From an uncultured Holdemanella sp. (GTDB taxonomy: Bacteria; Bacillota_I; Bacilli_A; Erysipelotrichales; Erysipelotrichaceae), in the NCBI RefSeq assembly GCF_934754935.1, contig NZ_CAKVJB010000010.1:4422-68421 (forward strand): a stretch of 64,000 bases of DNA, read 5' to 3'. Below the pieces are notes generated by a model. The model was not told the origin of the DNA, did no database searches, and worked only from the letters and a program-made list of their open reading frames with translations. A program made the translations under genes and the position numbers. This document shows, in pieces, positions 27,125 through 36,089 of the stretch (positions are counted from its first letter, which is position 1; each line of letters opens with the position of its first letter).

Positions 27125-27633
27125 TGTTTATCGCCTGCCTGTTCAATAAAATCTTCCACAAATTGTTTTTGTGTTTCTTCATCCATTTCTTTTTTGATCA
27201 ACTGACTCGCTGCACTTAAAGCAACATCACTAATTGCTTTTTTCATTTCCTTTTGAGCGTCACGCTTTTGACGTTCAATATCTTCATTTGCGTTTTTCTT
27301 AATACGCAAAGCTTCATCATTTGCTTCTTTTATAATCTGCTGTTTTTCTTGATCCGCATGTGCTCTAGCTGAAACAAGAATGGTATGAGCTTCTTGCGAA
27401 ACATTACGCAATTTTTCATCATACTTTTCTTTAACATCTTCAGCCTGCTTTTTAATAGCCACTGAAGAATCGATATTTTCTTGAATTAAATCTTGTCGTT
27501 TTTGAATTAAAGTTAGTAATTTATCCCAAAAGAATTTTTTGGCAAACATTACAATCAAAAATGTAGAAATACAAACTAAAACAACATCGGTCAATGAAAT
27601 TCGCAAATAATTGTCAATATTAAAGTCAATCAT
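27118..27633 (-). CDS. atpF: ATP synthase b subunit
   Basis: 171 residues from the ATG at 27633, which has GGGAG eight bases upstream. The in-frame TTG at 27648 lies on that GGGAG and is rejected. One N-terminal membrane helix (about residues 11-33) is followed by a long charged coiled coil rich in Lys/Glu/Gln, the peripheral stalk joining subunit a to delta/alpha. It sits between atpE and atpH. Confidence 0.95.
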   Translation of the reverse strand: MIDFNIDNYLRISLTDVVLVCISTFLIVMFAKKFFWDKLLTLIQKRQDLIQENIDSSVAIKKQAEDVKEKYDEKLRNVSQEAHTILVSARAHADQEKQQIIKEANDEALRIKKNANEDIERQKRDAQKEMKKAISDVALSAASQLIKKEMDEETQKQFVEDFIEQAGDKQW

Positions 27634-27651
27634 TACCGATTCTCCCAATCA

Positions 27652-27894
27652 TTAACCTTTGATGAAAATTAATAAAATCGCAATGATCAACGCATAGATA
27701 CCAGTTGTTTCGGCTAAGGCGATACCTAATACCATGATTGATTGAATTTTACTTGCTGCATCTGGGTTACGACCAACACTTTCTGCACCTTTACTAGCTG
27801 CAATACCCTGACCAATACCAGGACCTAAACCAGCGATCATCGCAATACCTGCACCTAAGCAAGCCATACCACGTACGAAAAATTCATTAAACAT
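27652..27894 (-). CDS. atpE: ATP synthase c subunit with Na+-binding signature
   Basis: 80 residues, two membrane helices forming the rotor ring. Helix 1 has GPGIGQG (Pro25, Gln29) and helix 2 has ALAETTGIY (Glu62, Thr63, Thr64). Gln in helix 1 plus Glu-Ser/Thr-Thr in helix 2 are the ligands known from Na+-translocating rings of Ilyobacter and Acetobacterium, so Na+ rather than H+ coupling is likely. AGGAGG precedes the ATG. Confidence 0.95.
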   Translation of the reverse strand: MFNEFFVRGMACLGAGIAMIAGLGPGIGQGIAASKGAESVGRNPDAASKIQSIMVLGIALAETTGIYALIIAILLIFIKG

Positions 27895-27914
27895 TTTATT
27901 TTCCTCCTATTAAA

Positions 27915-28622
27915 TTAATCTTCTTGAATAGCTACTTGTTGTCCTAAGAAGAACGAACTTAGCGTAAAGAAGATATATGTCTGAATTACACCTGAGAATA
28001 TATCAAAATACATATGTAAGAAAGGCGTTACTAATAAACCTAAAAGTCCTACTGGCATCAACATTTTAATCAATGTATAGACCAACATAGAAATGATATA
28101 TCCCGCTAAAATATTACCAAATAAACGCATTGTCAATGAAATAGGCAAAGCTAATTCTCCAATGACATTCAATGGTGTCAATAGAAACATTGGTTCCGTC
28201 AATTCTTTCATACGAGCTAACAATCCACCTTTTTTAATACCATTACCCTGGATCATCAACCACATTGTGACAGCCAATGTCGCATTAAAACTTACATTGC
28301 TCGTTGGATTTTGAAGTCCAATCAACCCAATTAAGTTACTTACAATCATCATCACAGTCAAAGTACCAAACAATGGAACATATTTCTTTGTTGTTTCCCT
28401 TAAGTTATCTTTAATTATGTAAAGTACTAAGTTGTATATCTCTTCACAAATATACACAATCCCCTTACTTGATTTTGATGGATCTTGTGCCTCAATTTTC
28501 TTCCCTGCAAAATAGAAGAAGAACGCAAAGAAAACACAAATTCCAAGCCAAACAAGAATGGATTGCTGAATCTGTAAAGAGAACTTTCCTATGTGAATGA
28601 TAATTGCACTTACATCACTCAT
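27915..28622 (-). CDS. atpB: ATP synthase a subunit
   Basis: 235 residues, about six membrane helices. Stator channel subunit of Fo. The essential Arg is seen in SLTMRLFGNILAG near residue 160, with Glu in IGELALP just before. It forms the ion half-channels against the c-ring. AAGGAGG precedes the ATG. It overlaps the atpI-like gene by eight bases. Confidence 0.96.
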   Translation of the reverse strand: MSDVSAIIIHIGKFSLQIQQSILVWLGICVFFAFFFYFAGKKIEAQDPSKSSKGIVYICEEIYNLVLYIIKDNLRETTKKYVPLFGTLTVMMIVSNLIGLIGLQNPTSNVSFNATLAVTMWLMIQGNGIKKGGLLARMKELTEPMFLLTPLNVIGELALPISLTMRLFGNILAGYIISMLVYTLIKMLMPVGLLGLLVTPFLHMYFDIFSGVIQTYIFFTLSSFFLGQQVAIQED

Positions 28623-28983
28623 GGAAATCCTCCTTTTCTTTTAGTGCATATAAAAGAATGGCTCCTTTATTGCACATTAACCCAACAAGAACAGCCAATA
28701 TAGGCAATTCCATACATTGACAAACAACTAGAACTAGACCATACATTAAATATCGTTTCATATATTCTAGTGTACCCATCTTTTTTCCAGCCACTTCATC
28801 CGTTGGGATATTTAAAGCCATCTGAACAATTTTATGATACCCAACCAAACCTGTCAGACATCCAATCCAAACAGCTATAAATACTTGAATCATTTGAGAA
28901 TGAAAAATCATTGCACAAGCTATAGAACAAAATAAGCTAAAAATTAAAGTATACCTTTTTATTTTTTTATTCATTTGCTGCAT
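28615..28983 (-). CDS. atpI: AtpI-like ATP synthase-associated membrane protein
   Basis: 122 residues, about four membrane helices, with an ...YHKIVQMALN loop. Its size, topology and place directly before atpB match AtpI, an assembly factor thought to help build the c-ring or transport Mg2+/Ca2+. The sequence is poorly conserved, so the call rests mainly on context. A GAGG lies before the ATG. Confidence 0.72.
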   Translation of the reverse strand: MQQMNKKIKRYTLIFSLFCSIACAMIFHSQMIQVFIAVWIGCLTGLVGYHKIVQMALNIPTDEVAGKKMGTLEYMKRYLMYGLVLVVCQCMELPILAVLVGLMCNKGAILLYALKEKEDFHE

Positions 28984-28987
28984 TGCT

Positions 28988-29155
28988 CTACCTCGATTTT
29001 TTAATTAATAAAATTACACTGCCAATTATGCTATATAACAAACCAATAATCACAAATAATGGCGTAGTATGTAACCAGCCATCAATATTATAACCAATAA
29101 GGCCAAATATCAGCATGCTCGTGCATAACATTCCCGAAAAAGCATAAGGTTTCAT
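28988..29155 (-). CDS. AtpZ/AtpI-type small membrane protein (55 residues)
   Basis: 55-codon gene starting ATG at 29155 and ending TAG. Two membrane helices (about residues 8-25 and 32-51) joined by a GYNIDGWLHTTP turn match the short F0F1-ATPase gene1/AtpZ family (two TMs with a G-x-x-x-D-x-W/G loop). It lies four bases before the AtpI-like gene and three bases after upp, within the operon. There is no clear ribosome-binding site, so translation may be coupled to upp. AtpZ and AtpI may together act in c-ring assembly or Mg2+ movement. Confidence 0.7.
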   Translation of the reverse strand: MKPYAFSGMLCTSMLIFGLIGYNIDGWLHTTPLFVIIGLLYSIIGSVILLIKKSR

Positions 29156-29158
29156 CGA

Positions 29159-29779
29159 TTACTTTGTACCGAAAATACGATCGCCTGCATCTCCTAAACC
29201 AGGAACAATATATCCATGTTCATTTAAATGATCATCTAGTGATGCCAAATAAATATCTACATCTGGATGTGCTTCTTCAACCGTTTTTACACCTTCAGGA
29301 GCACCAACTAAACAAACCAATTTAATATTTGTAGCTCCCTGTTTTTTAACCATATCAATAGCTGCCACACTCGATCCACCTGTTGCCAACATTGGATCCA
29401 CTACGATTGTGATAGCTTCTTCTAAATTCTTTGGATATTTTTCAAAATAAGTGTGTGGCTCTAAAGTTTCTTCATCACGATACATACCAACATGCGCAAT
29501 CTTAGCTGTTGGAATTAAATCCTGAATTCCATTTACCATTCCAAGTCCAGCACGAAGAATTGGTACAATAACCACTTTTTTAGCCAATTCATAGCCAGTG
29601 TACGGACAAATTGGAGTTTCGATCTCAACAGGATTTAATGGTAAATCACGCGTGATTTCATAAACCATCAAGCCTCCAATTTCATCTAAGTTTTGACGAA
29701 AATCTTTCGTCCCCGTATCCTTTTTTCGCATAACTGTTAGCTTATGCTTAATTAAAGGATGATCAATAACTGTTAACAT
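29159..29779 (-). CDS. upp: Uracil phosphoribosyltransferase
   Basis: 206 residues. It converts uracil and PRPP to UMP in pyrimidine salvage. The PRPP site DPMLATGGSSVAAI is near residue 130, the uracil-binding region near GYIVPGLGDAGDRIFGTK at the C-terminus. AAGGTAGG precedes the ATG. First gene of the operon running into the ATP synthase genes, an upp-atp order also seen in other Bacillota. Confidence 0.97.
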   Translation of the reverse strand: MLTVIDHPLIKHKLTVMRKKDTGTKDFRQNLDEIGGLMVYEITRDLPLNPVEIETPICPYTGYELAKKVVIVPILRAGLGMVNGIQDLIPTAKIAHVGMYRDEETLEPHTYFEKYPKNLEEAITIVVDPMLATGGSSVAAIDMVKKQGATNIKLVCLVGAPEGVKTVEEAHPDVDIYLASLDDHLNEHGYIVPGLGDAGDRIFGTK

Positions 29780-29805
29780 TTAAATTACCTACCTTTATAG
29801 TCATA

Positions 29806-29814
29806 ATTATAACA
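29806..29814 (-). promoter_or_regulatory. Extended -10 promoter of the upp-atp operon
   Basis: TGTTATAAT (TGn-TATAAT) on the minus strand, 26 bases before the upp ATG. The -35 at 17-base spacing (TTTTCT) is weak, which fits an extended -10 promoter. Confidence 0.65.
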
Positions 29815-29825
29815 TTCTTATTCTC

Positions 29826-29871
29826 AATAGAAAACACTGAAAGAAATGGATTCCTCCAAAAACTTCCAGTG
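29826..29871 (-). terminator. Intrinsic terminator of the yybS-gdpP-rplI-dnaC-walJ operon
   Basis: Nine-base stem CACTGGAAG/CTTTCAGTG (one G-U), 19-base loop with an inner GGA/TCC pairing, then TTTTCTATT on the minus strand. Confidence 0.7.
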
Positions 29872-29912
29872 CTTAATTATATAGATATTCAAATTTTTAA
29901 CACTAAACAATT

Positions 29913-30653
29913 TTATTCAATTGTCAAAATTTCAAACTGTTTAGCCGCCCTTACATCCACTTTAGAAGGATGTAAGTCCTTTCTAAGTAATACATCCGAA
30001 AATGTATCTAATGCCAAATCTTGCGTATTCGCCTCTTCACTCAAATGAGCCAAGACAATATTCTTTGTCTTCATATTGATCAACGAAGTTAAATTTAAAC
30101 TTGAATCTTCATTATTCAAATGCCCACTATCACTTAAAATACGCTGCTTTAAAAACATCGGACGCTTTGTCTGCATCAAACGATTGACATCATGATTACT
30201 TTCAAAAATATAATGGTCAGCATTCGCGATATATGGCTTGATTTGATTCGGTACATATCCCGTATCGGTTACATATACCAACTTTTCACTATCTGATTCA
30301 ACCACAAAACCAATGGTATGAGGTGAATCATGTGATAAACCAATAAATTGAACACTCAAATCATTAATAATCATTTTTTGATTTGGGAATACATCATGCT
30401 TATCTAAAGCATCCTTTAAATCACAATAAGAATATACATCCAAATGATTAAAATGTTTTAATTGCGAAACATGATCCGAATGCGCATGACTAATCAAAAC
30501 ACCATTTGTATCATCGACACAAGCTCCTACTTTTTTTAAACTTTCCATTAAATATTTTTTAGTTGAACCACAATCAATCAACAATTGCGTATCTTTATGT
30601 CGAATCAAACAACTATTGCCTTTCGAACCACTACACAACAAATCAATGCGCAT
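29913..30653 (-). CDS. walJ: Metallo-beta-lactamase-fold hydrolase (WalJ/YycJ-like)
   Basis: 246 residues from the ATG at 30653, nine bases after CAGGAG; the in-frame ATG at 30662 abuts it. It starts MRIDLLCSGSKGNSCLI, the YycJ hallmark, and has the metal-binding HAHSDHV near residue 55. Predicted cytosolic metal-dependent nuclease/hydrolase linked to DNA replication and cell-wall homeostasis. It is the last gene of the replication operon and overlaps dnaC by 11 bases. There is no walRK here, so the symbol is by similarity. Confidence 0.85.
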   Translation of the reverse strand: MRIDLLCSGSKGNSCLIRHKDTQLLIDCGSTKKYLMESLKKVGACVDDTNGVLISHAHSDHVSQLKHFNHLDVYSYCDLKDALDKHDVFPNQKMIINDLSVQFIGLSHDSPHTIGFVVESDSEKLVYVTDTGYVPNQIKPYIANADHYIFESNHDVNRLMQTKRPMFLKQRILSDSGHLNNEDSSLNLTSLINMKTKNIVLAHLSEEANTQDLALDTFSDVLLRKDLHPSKVDVRAAKQFEILTIE

Positions 30654-31989
30654 AAATATCATCTCCTGAAGCTTCTAAATTTGTAAAGCGAGATATATTC
30701 TTTTCAAAAGCCAACTGAATCTTTCCAATACCACCATTACGATGTTTTGCCAAAGACAAATCGACAACTTCTGTTTCTTCTTGCGATTCCTTATCTTTAT
30801 CATAATAATTACTACGATATAAGAACATTACGATATCGGCGTCCTGTTCAATAGATCCAGACTCACGCAAATCCGATAATTGAGGTTCATGATCCGTTCT
30901 TTCTTCAACCTTACGAGAAAGCTGAGAAAGCGCAATAACTGGACATTCCATTTCTTTAGCTAGAATCTTTAGGTTACGCGAAATATCACTGACCTCTTGT
31001 TGACGAGAATCGGCACGCGTTCCTGTAATCAGCTGCAAATAGTCGATCACAACTAATGAAATGGAGCCATTTTCACTCTTTAATTTACGACACTTTGAGA
31101 AAATCTGAGATACCTTGATACTACTTGTATCATCAATATAAATCTTTCTTTCACTCAAATGTGAACCTGCCTCATACAAACGAGACATCTCTTCATTTGT
31201 CAATTTACCACTACGAAGCTTATCCGAATAGACCTGAGATTCCGAACTCATCAAACGTTTCATCATAGAATCACTAGGCATTTCCAGTGAGAATATCGCA
31301 ACCGCTCCCTCATTACGTTTCGCAACTTGAGCTGCAAAATTTAAGGCCAAGGCACTCTTTCCCATGGCAGGACGAGCCGCAAGGATAATTAAGTCTCCAC
31401 GTTGAAAGCCATTTGTCATACGATCCAATAAGACATAACCCGTTTCAATTCCAGTTACACCTTTCATCGTACGAAGCTCTTTTAATTCATTAATAACACG
31501 AGTAACGATTTCTTCACTCGATTCAAATTCACTTCCCCTACGATGACGAGTTACATCCATAACTAAACGTTCCGCATCATCTAATACCGTATCAATATCT
31601 TCCCCAGATGAATAGCCTTCTTCACTGATTTTATCCGCAACATAAATCAGTCTTCTCAACTGTGCCTTATTCTTGATCGTTTCAATATATGATCTTGATG
31701 TTGCACTTGAAATAGCTGAATCTGCCAAGCGAATAATATAATCCGCTCCTTGACTAGACTCCAACTGATCCGTTTCCTGCAAACGCGTAACCACTGTATT
31801 CATATCAATAGGCTGACCATTTTCATGAATTGTACAGATAGCCTGATAGATCTGCTGATGAGAAGGCAAATAAAATTCTTCTGCATGTAAATCGAGTTCC
31901 TGACAATCTTGAATGACTCTTGGATAAACCATTAAAGAACCAAGCACAGATTGTTCTAAGGAAACCGCATTAGGCATTTCACGAGACAT
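30643..31989 (-). CDS. dnaC: Replicative DNA helicase
   Basis: 448 residues from ATG 31989 (AAAGG six bases upstream); the in-frame GTG at 32004 precedes the ribosome-binding site and is rejected. Hexameric fork helicase (DnaB of E. coli, DnaC of Bacillus). N-terminal domain PNAVSLEQSVLGSLM, Walker A ARPAMGKSALALN, Walker B LVVIDYLQLI, and the arginine-finger region KHRNGGIGKI. It directly follows rplI. The loader DnaI is encoded at 53808. Confidence 0.97.
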   Translation of the reverse strand: MSREMPNAVSLEQSVLGSLMVYPRVIQDCQELDLHAEEFYLPSHQQIYQAICTIHENGQPIDMNTVVTRLQETDQLESSQGADYIIRLADSAISSATSRSYIETIKNKAQLRRLIYVADKISEEGYSSGEDIDTVLDDAERLVMDVTRHRRGSEFESSEEIVTRVINELKELRTMKGVTGIETGYVLLDRMTNGFQRGDLIILAARPAMGKSALALNFAAQVAKRNEGAVAIFSLEMPSDSMMKRLMSSESQVYSDKLRSGKLTNEEMSRLYEAGSHLSERKIYIDDTSSIKVSQIFSKCRKLKSENGSISLVVIDYLQLITGTRADSRQQEVSDISRNLKILAKEMECPVIALSQLSRKVEERTDHEPQLSDLRESGSIEQDADIVMFLYRSNYYDKDKESQEETEVVDLSLAKHRNGGIGKIQLAFEKNISRFTNLEASGDDIYAH

Positions 31990-31990
31990 A

Positions 31991-32440
31991 TTATGCCTTT
32001 TCACTTACATGAACAACAATTTCACCAACCACTTGTCCATGATATAAGTCAACTGGAACACGAGTTACACCCAAAGAAGCAATCGATTGATCCAATTGAA
32101 GTTTTCTTTTATCAACACGAATTCCTTTTTTAGCTAATGCCTCAACAATTTGTTTACTTGAAACAGAACCAAAAGTTGCACCATTTTTTCCTGTACTCAA
32201 TCTAAACTCTAAAGTAATACCCTTTAAAGTTTCGCTTAAAGCCTCAGCCTCTTTTTTCAATTCCGCTTCATGTTCAGCTCTTTCTTCCATTTGTTTATCT
32301 AAAACTTTGGCAGAACCCTTTGTATAGGCAATGGCAGACTTATTTTTGAACAAGAAGTTTCTTGCGTATCCATCACTCACTTCGACTACATCGTCTTTCT
32401 TTCCTAATTTACGAATATCTTTAAGCAATATTACTTTCAT
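31991..32440 (-). CDS. rplI: 50S ribosomal protein L9
   Basis: 149 residues, standard length. N-terminal RNA-binding domain MKVILLKDIRKLGKKDD...GYARNFLF, long central helix, and C-terminal domain. It is translated from GGAGG inside the gdpP end (20-base overlap). Order gdpP-rplI-dnaC is conserved in Bacillota. Confidence 0.97.
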   Translation of the reverse strand: MKVILLKDIRKLGKKDDVVEVSDGYARNFLFKNKSAIAYTKGSAKVLDKQMEERAEHEAELKKEAEALSETLKGITLEFRLSTGKNGATFGSVSSKQIVEALAKKGIRVDKRKLQLDQSIASLGVTRVPVDLYHGQVVGEIVVHVSEKA

Positions 32441-34391
32441 TGTTTTGTTCCTCCTCTATACATTTTAAGATCATATCCTTCATCTGTTGTACGGATACAT
32501 CTTCTCTTTCAACAGCAGCCGCACTAAAGTGACCACCACCATTTAATTTTTCCATGATTTTTTGAACATTGTATGAACCATCACTACGAGCACTAACCGC
32601 AACTGCATTTGGATTGTTCTTAACTTTCGCAATCGTAAAACTTGCGATACAACCCTTGATCAAAAGCAACGCTTGCGATACTTGAGCCATCATTGTTTTT
32701 TCCAATGTTTCATCTTCAATCGCCGCAATCATAAAATGATTGTAATAAGGCTTAGCCTGCTGAATCAGAGCATTCTTCATTGAGAAATACAAATAGTCTT
32801 CACACAAAGCTTTTTCAGCACGCTTTGTATTGGCACCCCAATTTTGTAAAGCAGCCGCCGCCTCAAATGTACGTGCATCCGTATGCATTTTAAAACGATT
32901 TGTATCCACTAAAATACCCAAATACATAATCGTAGCTTCCATTTCATAAATCGGAATATGATTCGGAATATTTTGAAGCAATTCAACAATCAATTCACAA
33001 GCTGAACTAGCACTACTTTCAACATAAGTTAATAAAGTATGTTTCACAAATGCATCACTACGTCTATGATGATCAATCACAAGAATACGGTTGCACTGAT
33101 CTACAAATTCTTTAGCACTTGAAATAGCAGGAATACCATGATCAGCCATAATCAATAGGTCTTTATTGAAGTCCATAGAAGCCATGGCCTCATCTGGCGT
33201 AATCAAGCTATGTCTTTCTTCAACAACTGAAACAAATGAATTCATTACTTCTTGAAGTTGCTCATCTCTAGGTACATCTTTTAATACGATATATACTTCT
33301 TTACCTAACGCATGCACCCAACTTGATAAGGCAAGACACGCTCCCATACAGTCAAAGTCACTCATCACATGTCCAGCAATATAAACACGATTCGATTCCA
33401 TAATAGCTTCTTGAATCGATTGTGCCATAATACGCACACGCACTTTAGAACGAGTCGAACTAGTTTCTGAGTTTCCACCTACAAACTGTACGGTTCCTCC
33501 ACTAGCACGAATGGCCGCCTGATCTCCACCACGACTTTGAGCTAGTTCAATCAGTTCATTGACCATATCATCTAAAACTGTGAAATCATTCGATCCATAC
33601 GCAAAAGCCATACTTAAAGTAATAGAAACATCCAATTTATTAGCTTCATCTTTGATTAATTGTAAAATTGTAAAATTCTGTTTGCGTACTTGAGCCAAAA
33701 TCTCTTTATTTAAAATAACCAAGAAACGATCCGAACGCAAACGTCTGACAAACATTTTATTTTCTTTTGCCCAAGTAACTAAAGATGCTCTTAAATGCGT
33801 ATTGATTTGTGCCATGATCTCTTCATTTTCATAAGATTGATATTCCATATAATTGTCTAACTGCAACAAACCAATCACAATTTCATTATCTAAATACTGT
33901 TGACGCATATTATAGTAATCCGTAATATCTTTCACATACAAAATTTGAGCATCTCTTTTACGCGTGATTTCATAGATACGACCTTCACTTTTACCAATGA
34001 CCATATCTACATCATCATCAAATAAAGTACGAATATTACTGATCCAACTCGTCAATTTATTGTTAGTCAGGTTAATTCCTTTTTCCTTAAAGAAAGGCGA
34101 AGCCCACGTTACAATATATTCTTCGTTGTACGTTAAAATACCAACATCACCAAAACTTAGTGCATCCTTGGCATCTTTACCCAACACTCTTGATATATCG
34201 ACTTCTGTTTTCATACCATGCTTCTTTAAAGCTTTCCAAAAGCCAAAAAAAGCATACATTAAAATAATTCCTACAATTAAGGCTGCAACCATGAATATGT
34301 ATTCTTTTTTCAAAAATAACAGAAGCGATAGTATGCCACCTAAAACAAGGCCTGTAACGCATAGACTACGCCACTTTTCAAATTGTTTCAT
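32421..34391 (-). CDS. gdpP: Cyclic-di-AMP phosphodiesterase GdpP
   Basis: 656 residues from ATG 34391 (AGAGG eight bases upstream), matching the Bacillus length. The 21-codon upstream extension runs into yybS and is rejected. Two N-terminal membrane helices, a degenerate PAS domain, a degenerate GGDEF domain, then DHH (GHVMSDFDCMGA, IDHHRR) and DHHA1 (GGGHFSAAA) domains. It hydrolyses c-di-AMP to pApA, tuning potassium/osmotic and cell-wall homeostasis at the membrane. Confidence 0.95.
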   Translation of the reverse strand: MKQFEKWRSLCVTGLVLGGILSLLLFLKKEYIFMVAALIVGIILMYAFFGFWKALKKHGMKTEVDISRVLGKDAKDALSFGDVGILTYNEEYIVTWASPFFKEKGINLTNNKLTSWISNIRTLFDDDVDMVIGKSEGRIYEITRKRDAQILYVKDITDYYNMRQQYLDNEIVIGLLQLDNYMEYQSYENEEIMAQINTHLRASLVTWAKENKMFVRRLRSDRFLVILNKEILAQVRKQNFTILQLIKDEANKLDVSITLSMAFAYGSNDFTVLDDMVNELIELAQSRGGDQAAIRASGGTVQFVGGNSETSSTRSKVRVRIMAQSIQEAIMESNRVYIAGHVMSDFDCMGACLALSSWVHALGKEVYIVLKDVPRDEQLQEVMNSFVSVVEERHSLITPDEAMASMDFNKDLLIMADHGIPAISSAKEFVDQCNRILVIDHHRRSDAFVKHTLLTYVESSASSACELIVELLQNIPNHIPIYEMEATIMYLGILVDTNRFKMHTDARTFEAAAALQNWGANTKRAEKALCEDYLYFSMKNALIQQAKPYYNHFMIAAIEDETLEKTMMAQVSQALLLIKGCIASFTIAKVKNNPNAVAVSARSDGSYNVQKIMEKLNGGGHFSAAAVEREDVSVQQMKDMILKCIEEEQNNESNIA

Positions 34392-34402
34392 ATAGAAAAC
34401 CT

Positions 34403-35257
34403 CTATTCTTTTCTCAACTGCAAAAGACAGTCTAATTCTCCCATAAACATCCACAATAAATTAAGTCCAGGTATAAAAGCTCCAAAAATAGAAAGGAATG
34501 ACCATTTCTTTTTTTGATACTTTACACATAAACTCATAAAATAAACAACACCAAAATATAAAAGTAAAGCACAATCCACAAAGAAAATAATTTGTGCTAA
34601 ATCAACGATCCCCGTTGGACATTCTATCACATTTTGAATAAAAAAGAACGCAATCCACACAACAACAGAGCATACTCCAACCCATCTTGGACTTTGTACC
34701 TTCGATAATGGCTGCAATGGAACTATATCCATATGCATACGCATGCATACCATCAATGCGACTAAGTGAATACATAAAGCTTGTAAAAGACCTAGCATTC
34801 CTATCATCAAGTATGTGAATACTTTTAAACTGATAAATGGAATGTATTGTGAAATCATACGGAAATCTTCATAGAAATCAATACCAAATAATGTACTCCA
34901 CAATAGAATAATGCATAAATTAGCTAAAACAGAAAGAATAAAACAGAAAATAAAATTCGTCATATTCTTAACGTGTTTAGATACACCCACGCCATATAAA
35001 AAGCCAATCAATAATGAAGTCCAACTATAAAACCAGGTTGTAAAGCCGCCAAAAAACATGGTCATTAAACCCATACAAATGGTGACCAAAAGTCCCATTT
35101 TGACTCCACTCATAGCTGTATAAATAAGTACAGGAAATGCAAAAATCCAGGAAGCACTGGATTCAATCATTAATGCACTCTGTTGATTTAAAAATAATAA
35201 AGCTCCATAAATAGCGCAAACCATAGCGCCTTTTGTGATTTGTTTCGTTTTTATCAT
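34403..35257 (-). CDS. YybS-family (DUF2232) membrane protein
   Basis: 284 residues, about eight hydrophobic segments. The N-terminus ITKGAMVCAIYGALL matches the family start, which fixes the ATG at 35257. Function is unknown; it resembles S-component-like permease proteins. It heads the yybS-gdpP-rplI-dnaC-walJ operon, 11 bases before gdpP. There is no Shine-Dalgarno. TATAAT ends six bases before ATG, with TTGAAG 17 bases further up inside the rpsR terminator, so a leaderless message is predicted. Confidence 0.85.
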   Translation of the reverse strand: MIKTKQITKGAMVCAIYGALLFLNQQSALMIESSASWIFAFPVLIYTAMSGVKMGLLVTICMGLMTMFFGGFTTWFYSWTSLLIGFLYGVGVSKHVKNMTNFIFCFILSVLANLCIILLWSTLFGIDFYEDFRMISQYIPFISLKVFTYLMIGMLGLLQALCIHLVALMVCMRMHMDIVPLQPLSKVQSPRWVGVCSVVVWIAFFFIQNVIECPTGIVDLAQIIFFVDCALLLYFGVVYFMSLCVKYQKKKWSFLSIFGAFIPGLNLLWMFMGELDCLLQLRKE

Positions 35258-35263
35258 ATGATT

Positions 35264-35292
35264 ATTATATAAAATAAAAAAAAAGACTTCAA
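35264..35292 (-). promoter_or_regulatory. yybS promoter fused to the rpsR terminator; six bases from ATG
   Basis: TTGAAG (35292-35287) lies in the terminator loop and 3' arm, the U tract is the 17-base spacer, and TATAAT (35269-35264) ends six bases before the yybS ATG. Confidence 0.6.
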
Positions 35293-35304
35293 TATATGAA
35301 GTCT
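35271..35304 (-). terminator. Intrinsic terminator of rpsF-ssb-rpsR
   Basis: Stem AGACTTC/GAAGTCT, seven-base loop, and a run of nine T on the minus strand, just after the rpsR stop. Confidence 0.9.
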
Positions 35305-35306
35305 AA

Positions 35307-35537
35307 TTAGTCAACCACGTAAGGTAACAAAGCCATTTGACGAGCACGTTTAATAGCTGTTGCTAACATTCTTTGGTATTTTGCACGAGTTCCAGTCACA
35401 CGTCTAGGAATAATTTTTCCGTTAGCGTTGATGAAACGTTTTAATAATTCTACGTCTTTGTAGTCGATTTCCTTAATTTTGTTCTTAGTGAAGTAACAAA
35501 CTTTTTTACGACCCATACGTTGTTTTTTAAATGCCAT
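35307..35537 (-). CDS. rpsR: 30S ribosomal protein S18
   Basis: 76 residues. Binds S6 on the 30S platform. Conserved YKDVELLKRFINANGKI in part and PRRVTGTRAKYQRML. GAAAGGAAGG precedes the ATG. Last gene of rpsF-ssb-rpsR. Confidence 0.97.
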   Translation of the reverse strand: MAFKKQRMGRKKVCYFTKNKIKEIDYKDVELLKRFINANGKIIPRRVTGTRAKYQRMLATAIKRARQMALLPYVVD

Positions 35538-35554
35538 AAGTAAGTCCTTCCTTT

Positions 35555-36073
35555 CTAGAATGGTAAGTCATCACTAGCAATATCCAGTGAATCATTCGCA
35601 TTGAATGTTGAATCAAATGCGTTGTTTGTATTCTGCGCAGGATTTGAATATGGATTTTGATTATATCCATTCTGTGCAGGAGCAGTATATGTATTTTGAG
35701 CAAAACCTTGATTCATTCCATAATCTTGGCTTCCAGCTGAGTAATTTGATTGTGCATTTTTTGGTTCTAAGAATTGAACACTTTCTGCCACAACCTCTGT
35801 AACATATACCCTTTGTCCTTGTTGATTATCATAAGAACGAGTTTGAATACGTCCTTCTAAACCAATCAATGAACCTTTGTGTAAATACTGTGTCATCAAA
35901 TCAGCTGTTTTATTCCAAGCTACACAGTTAATAAAATCTGCATCTGGCTGTCCTTGTGTTGAAACACGACGACCAACTGCCATTGTGAATGAGCAAACAC
36001 TTGTTCCACTTTGCGTTTTACGTAATTCTGGATCACGTGTTAAACGCCCAACTAATACTACTCGATTAATCAT
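35555..36073 (-). CDS. ssb: Single-stranded DNA-binding protein
   Basis: 172 residues. OB fold (MINRVVLVGRLTRDPELR, about 1-105), a Gln/Asn/Ala/Pro-rich flexible linker, and the acidic C-terminal tip DDLPF that recruits replication and repair partners. It coats ssDNA during replication, repair and recombination. GAGG ribosome-binding site. It sits between rpsF and rpsR as in other Bacillota. Confidence 0.97.
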   Translation of the reverse strand: MINRVVLVGRLTRDPELRKTQSGTSVCSFTMAVGRRVSTQGQPDADFINCVAWNKTADLMTQYLHKGSLIGLEGRIQTRSYDNQQGQRVYVTEVVAESVQFLEPKNAQSNYSAGSQDYGMNQGFAQNTYTAPAQNGYNQNPYSNPAQNTNNAFDSTFNANDSLDIASDDLPF

Positions 36074-36089
36074 ATGTATTTAACCTCGA

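Noticed and set aside
33997..34395. 132-codon plus-strand frame opposite gdpP
   Set aside because: It lies wholly inside the well-supported gdpP gene and shows no ribosome-binding site or family.
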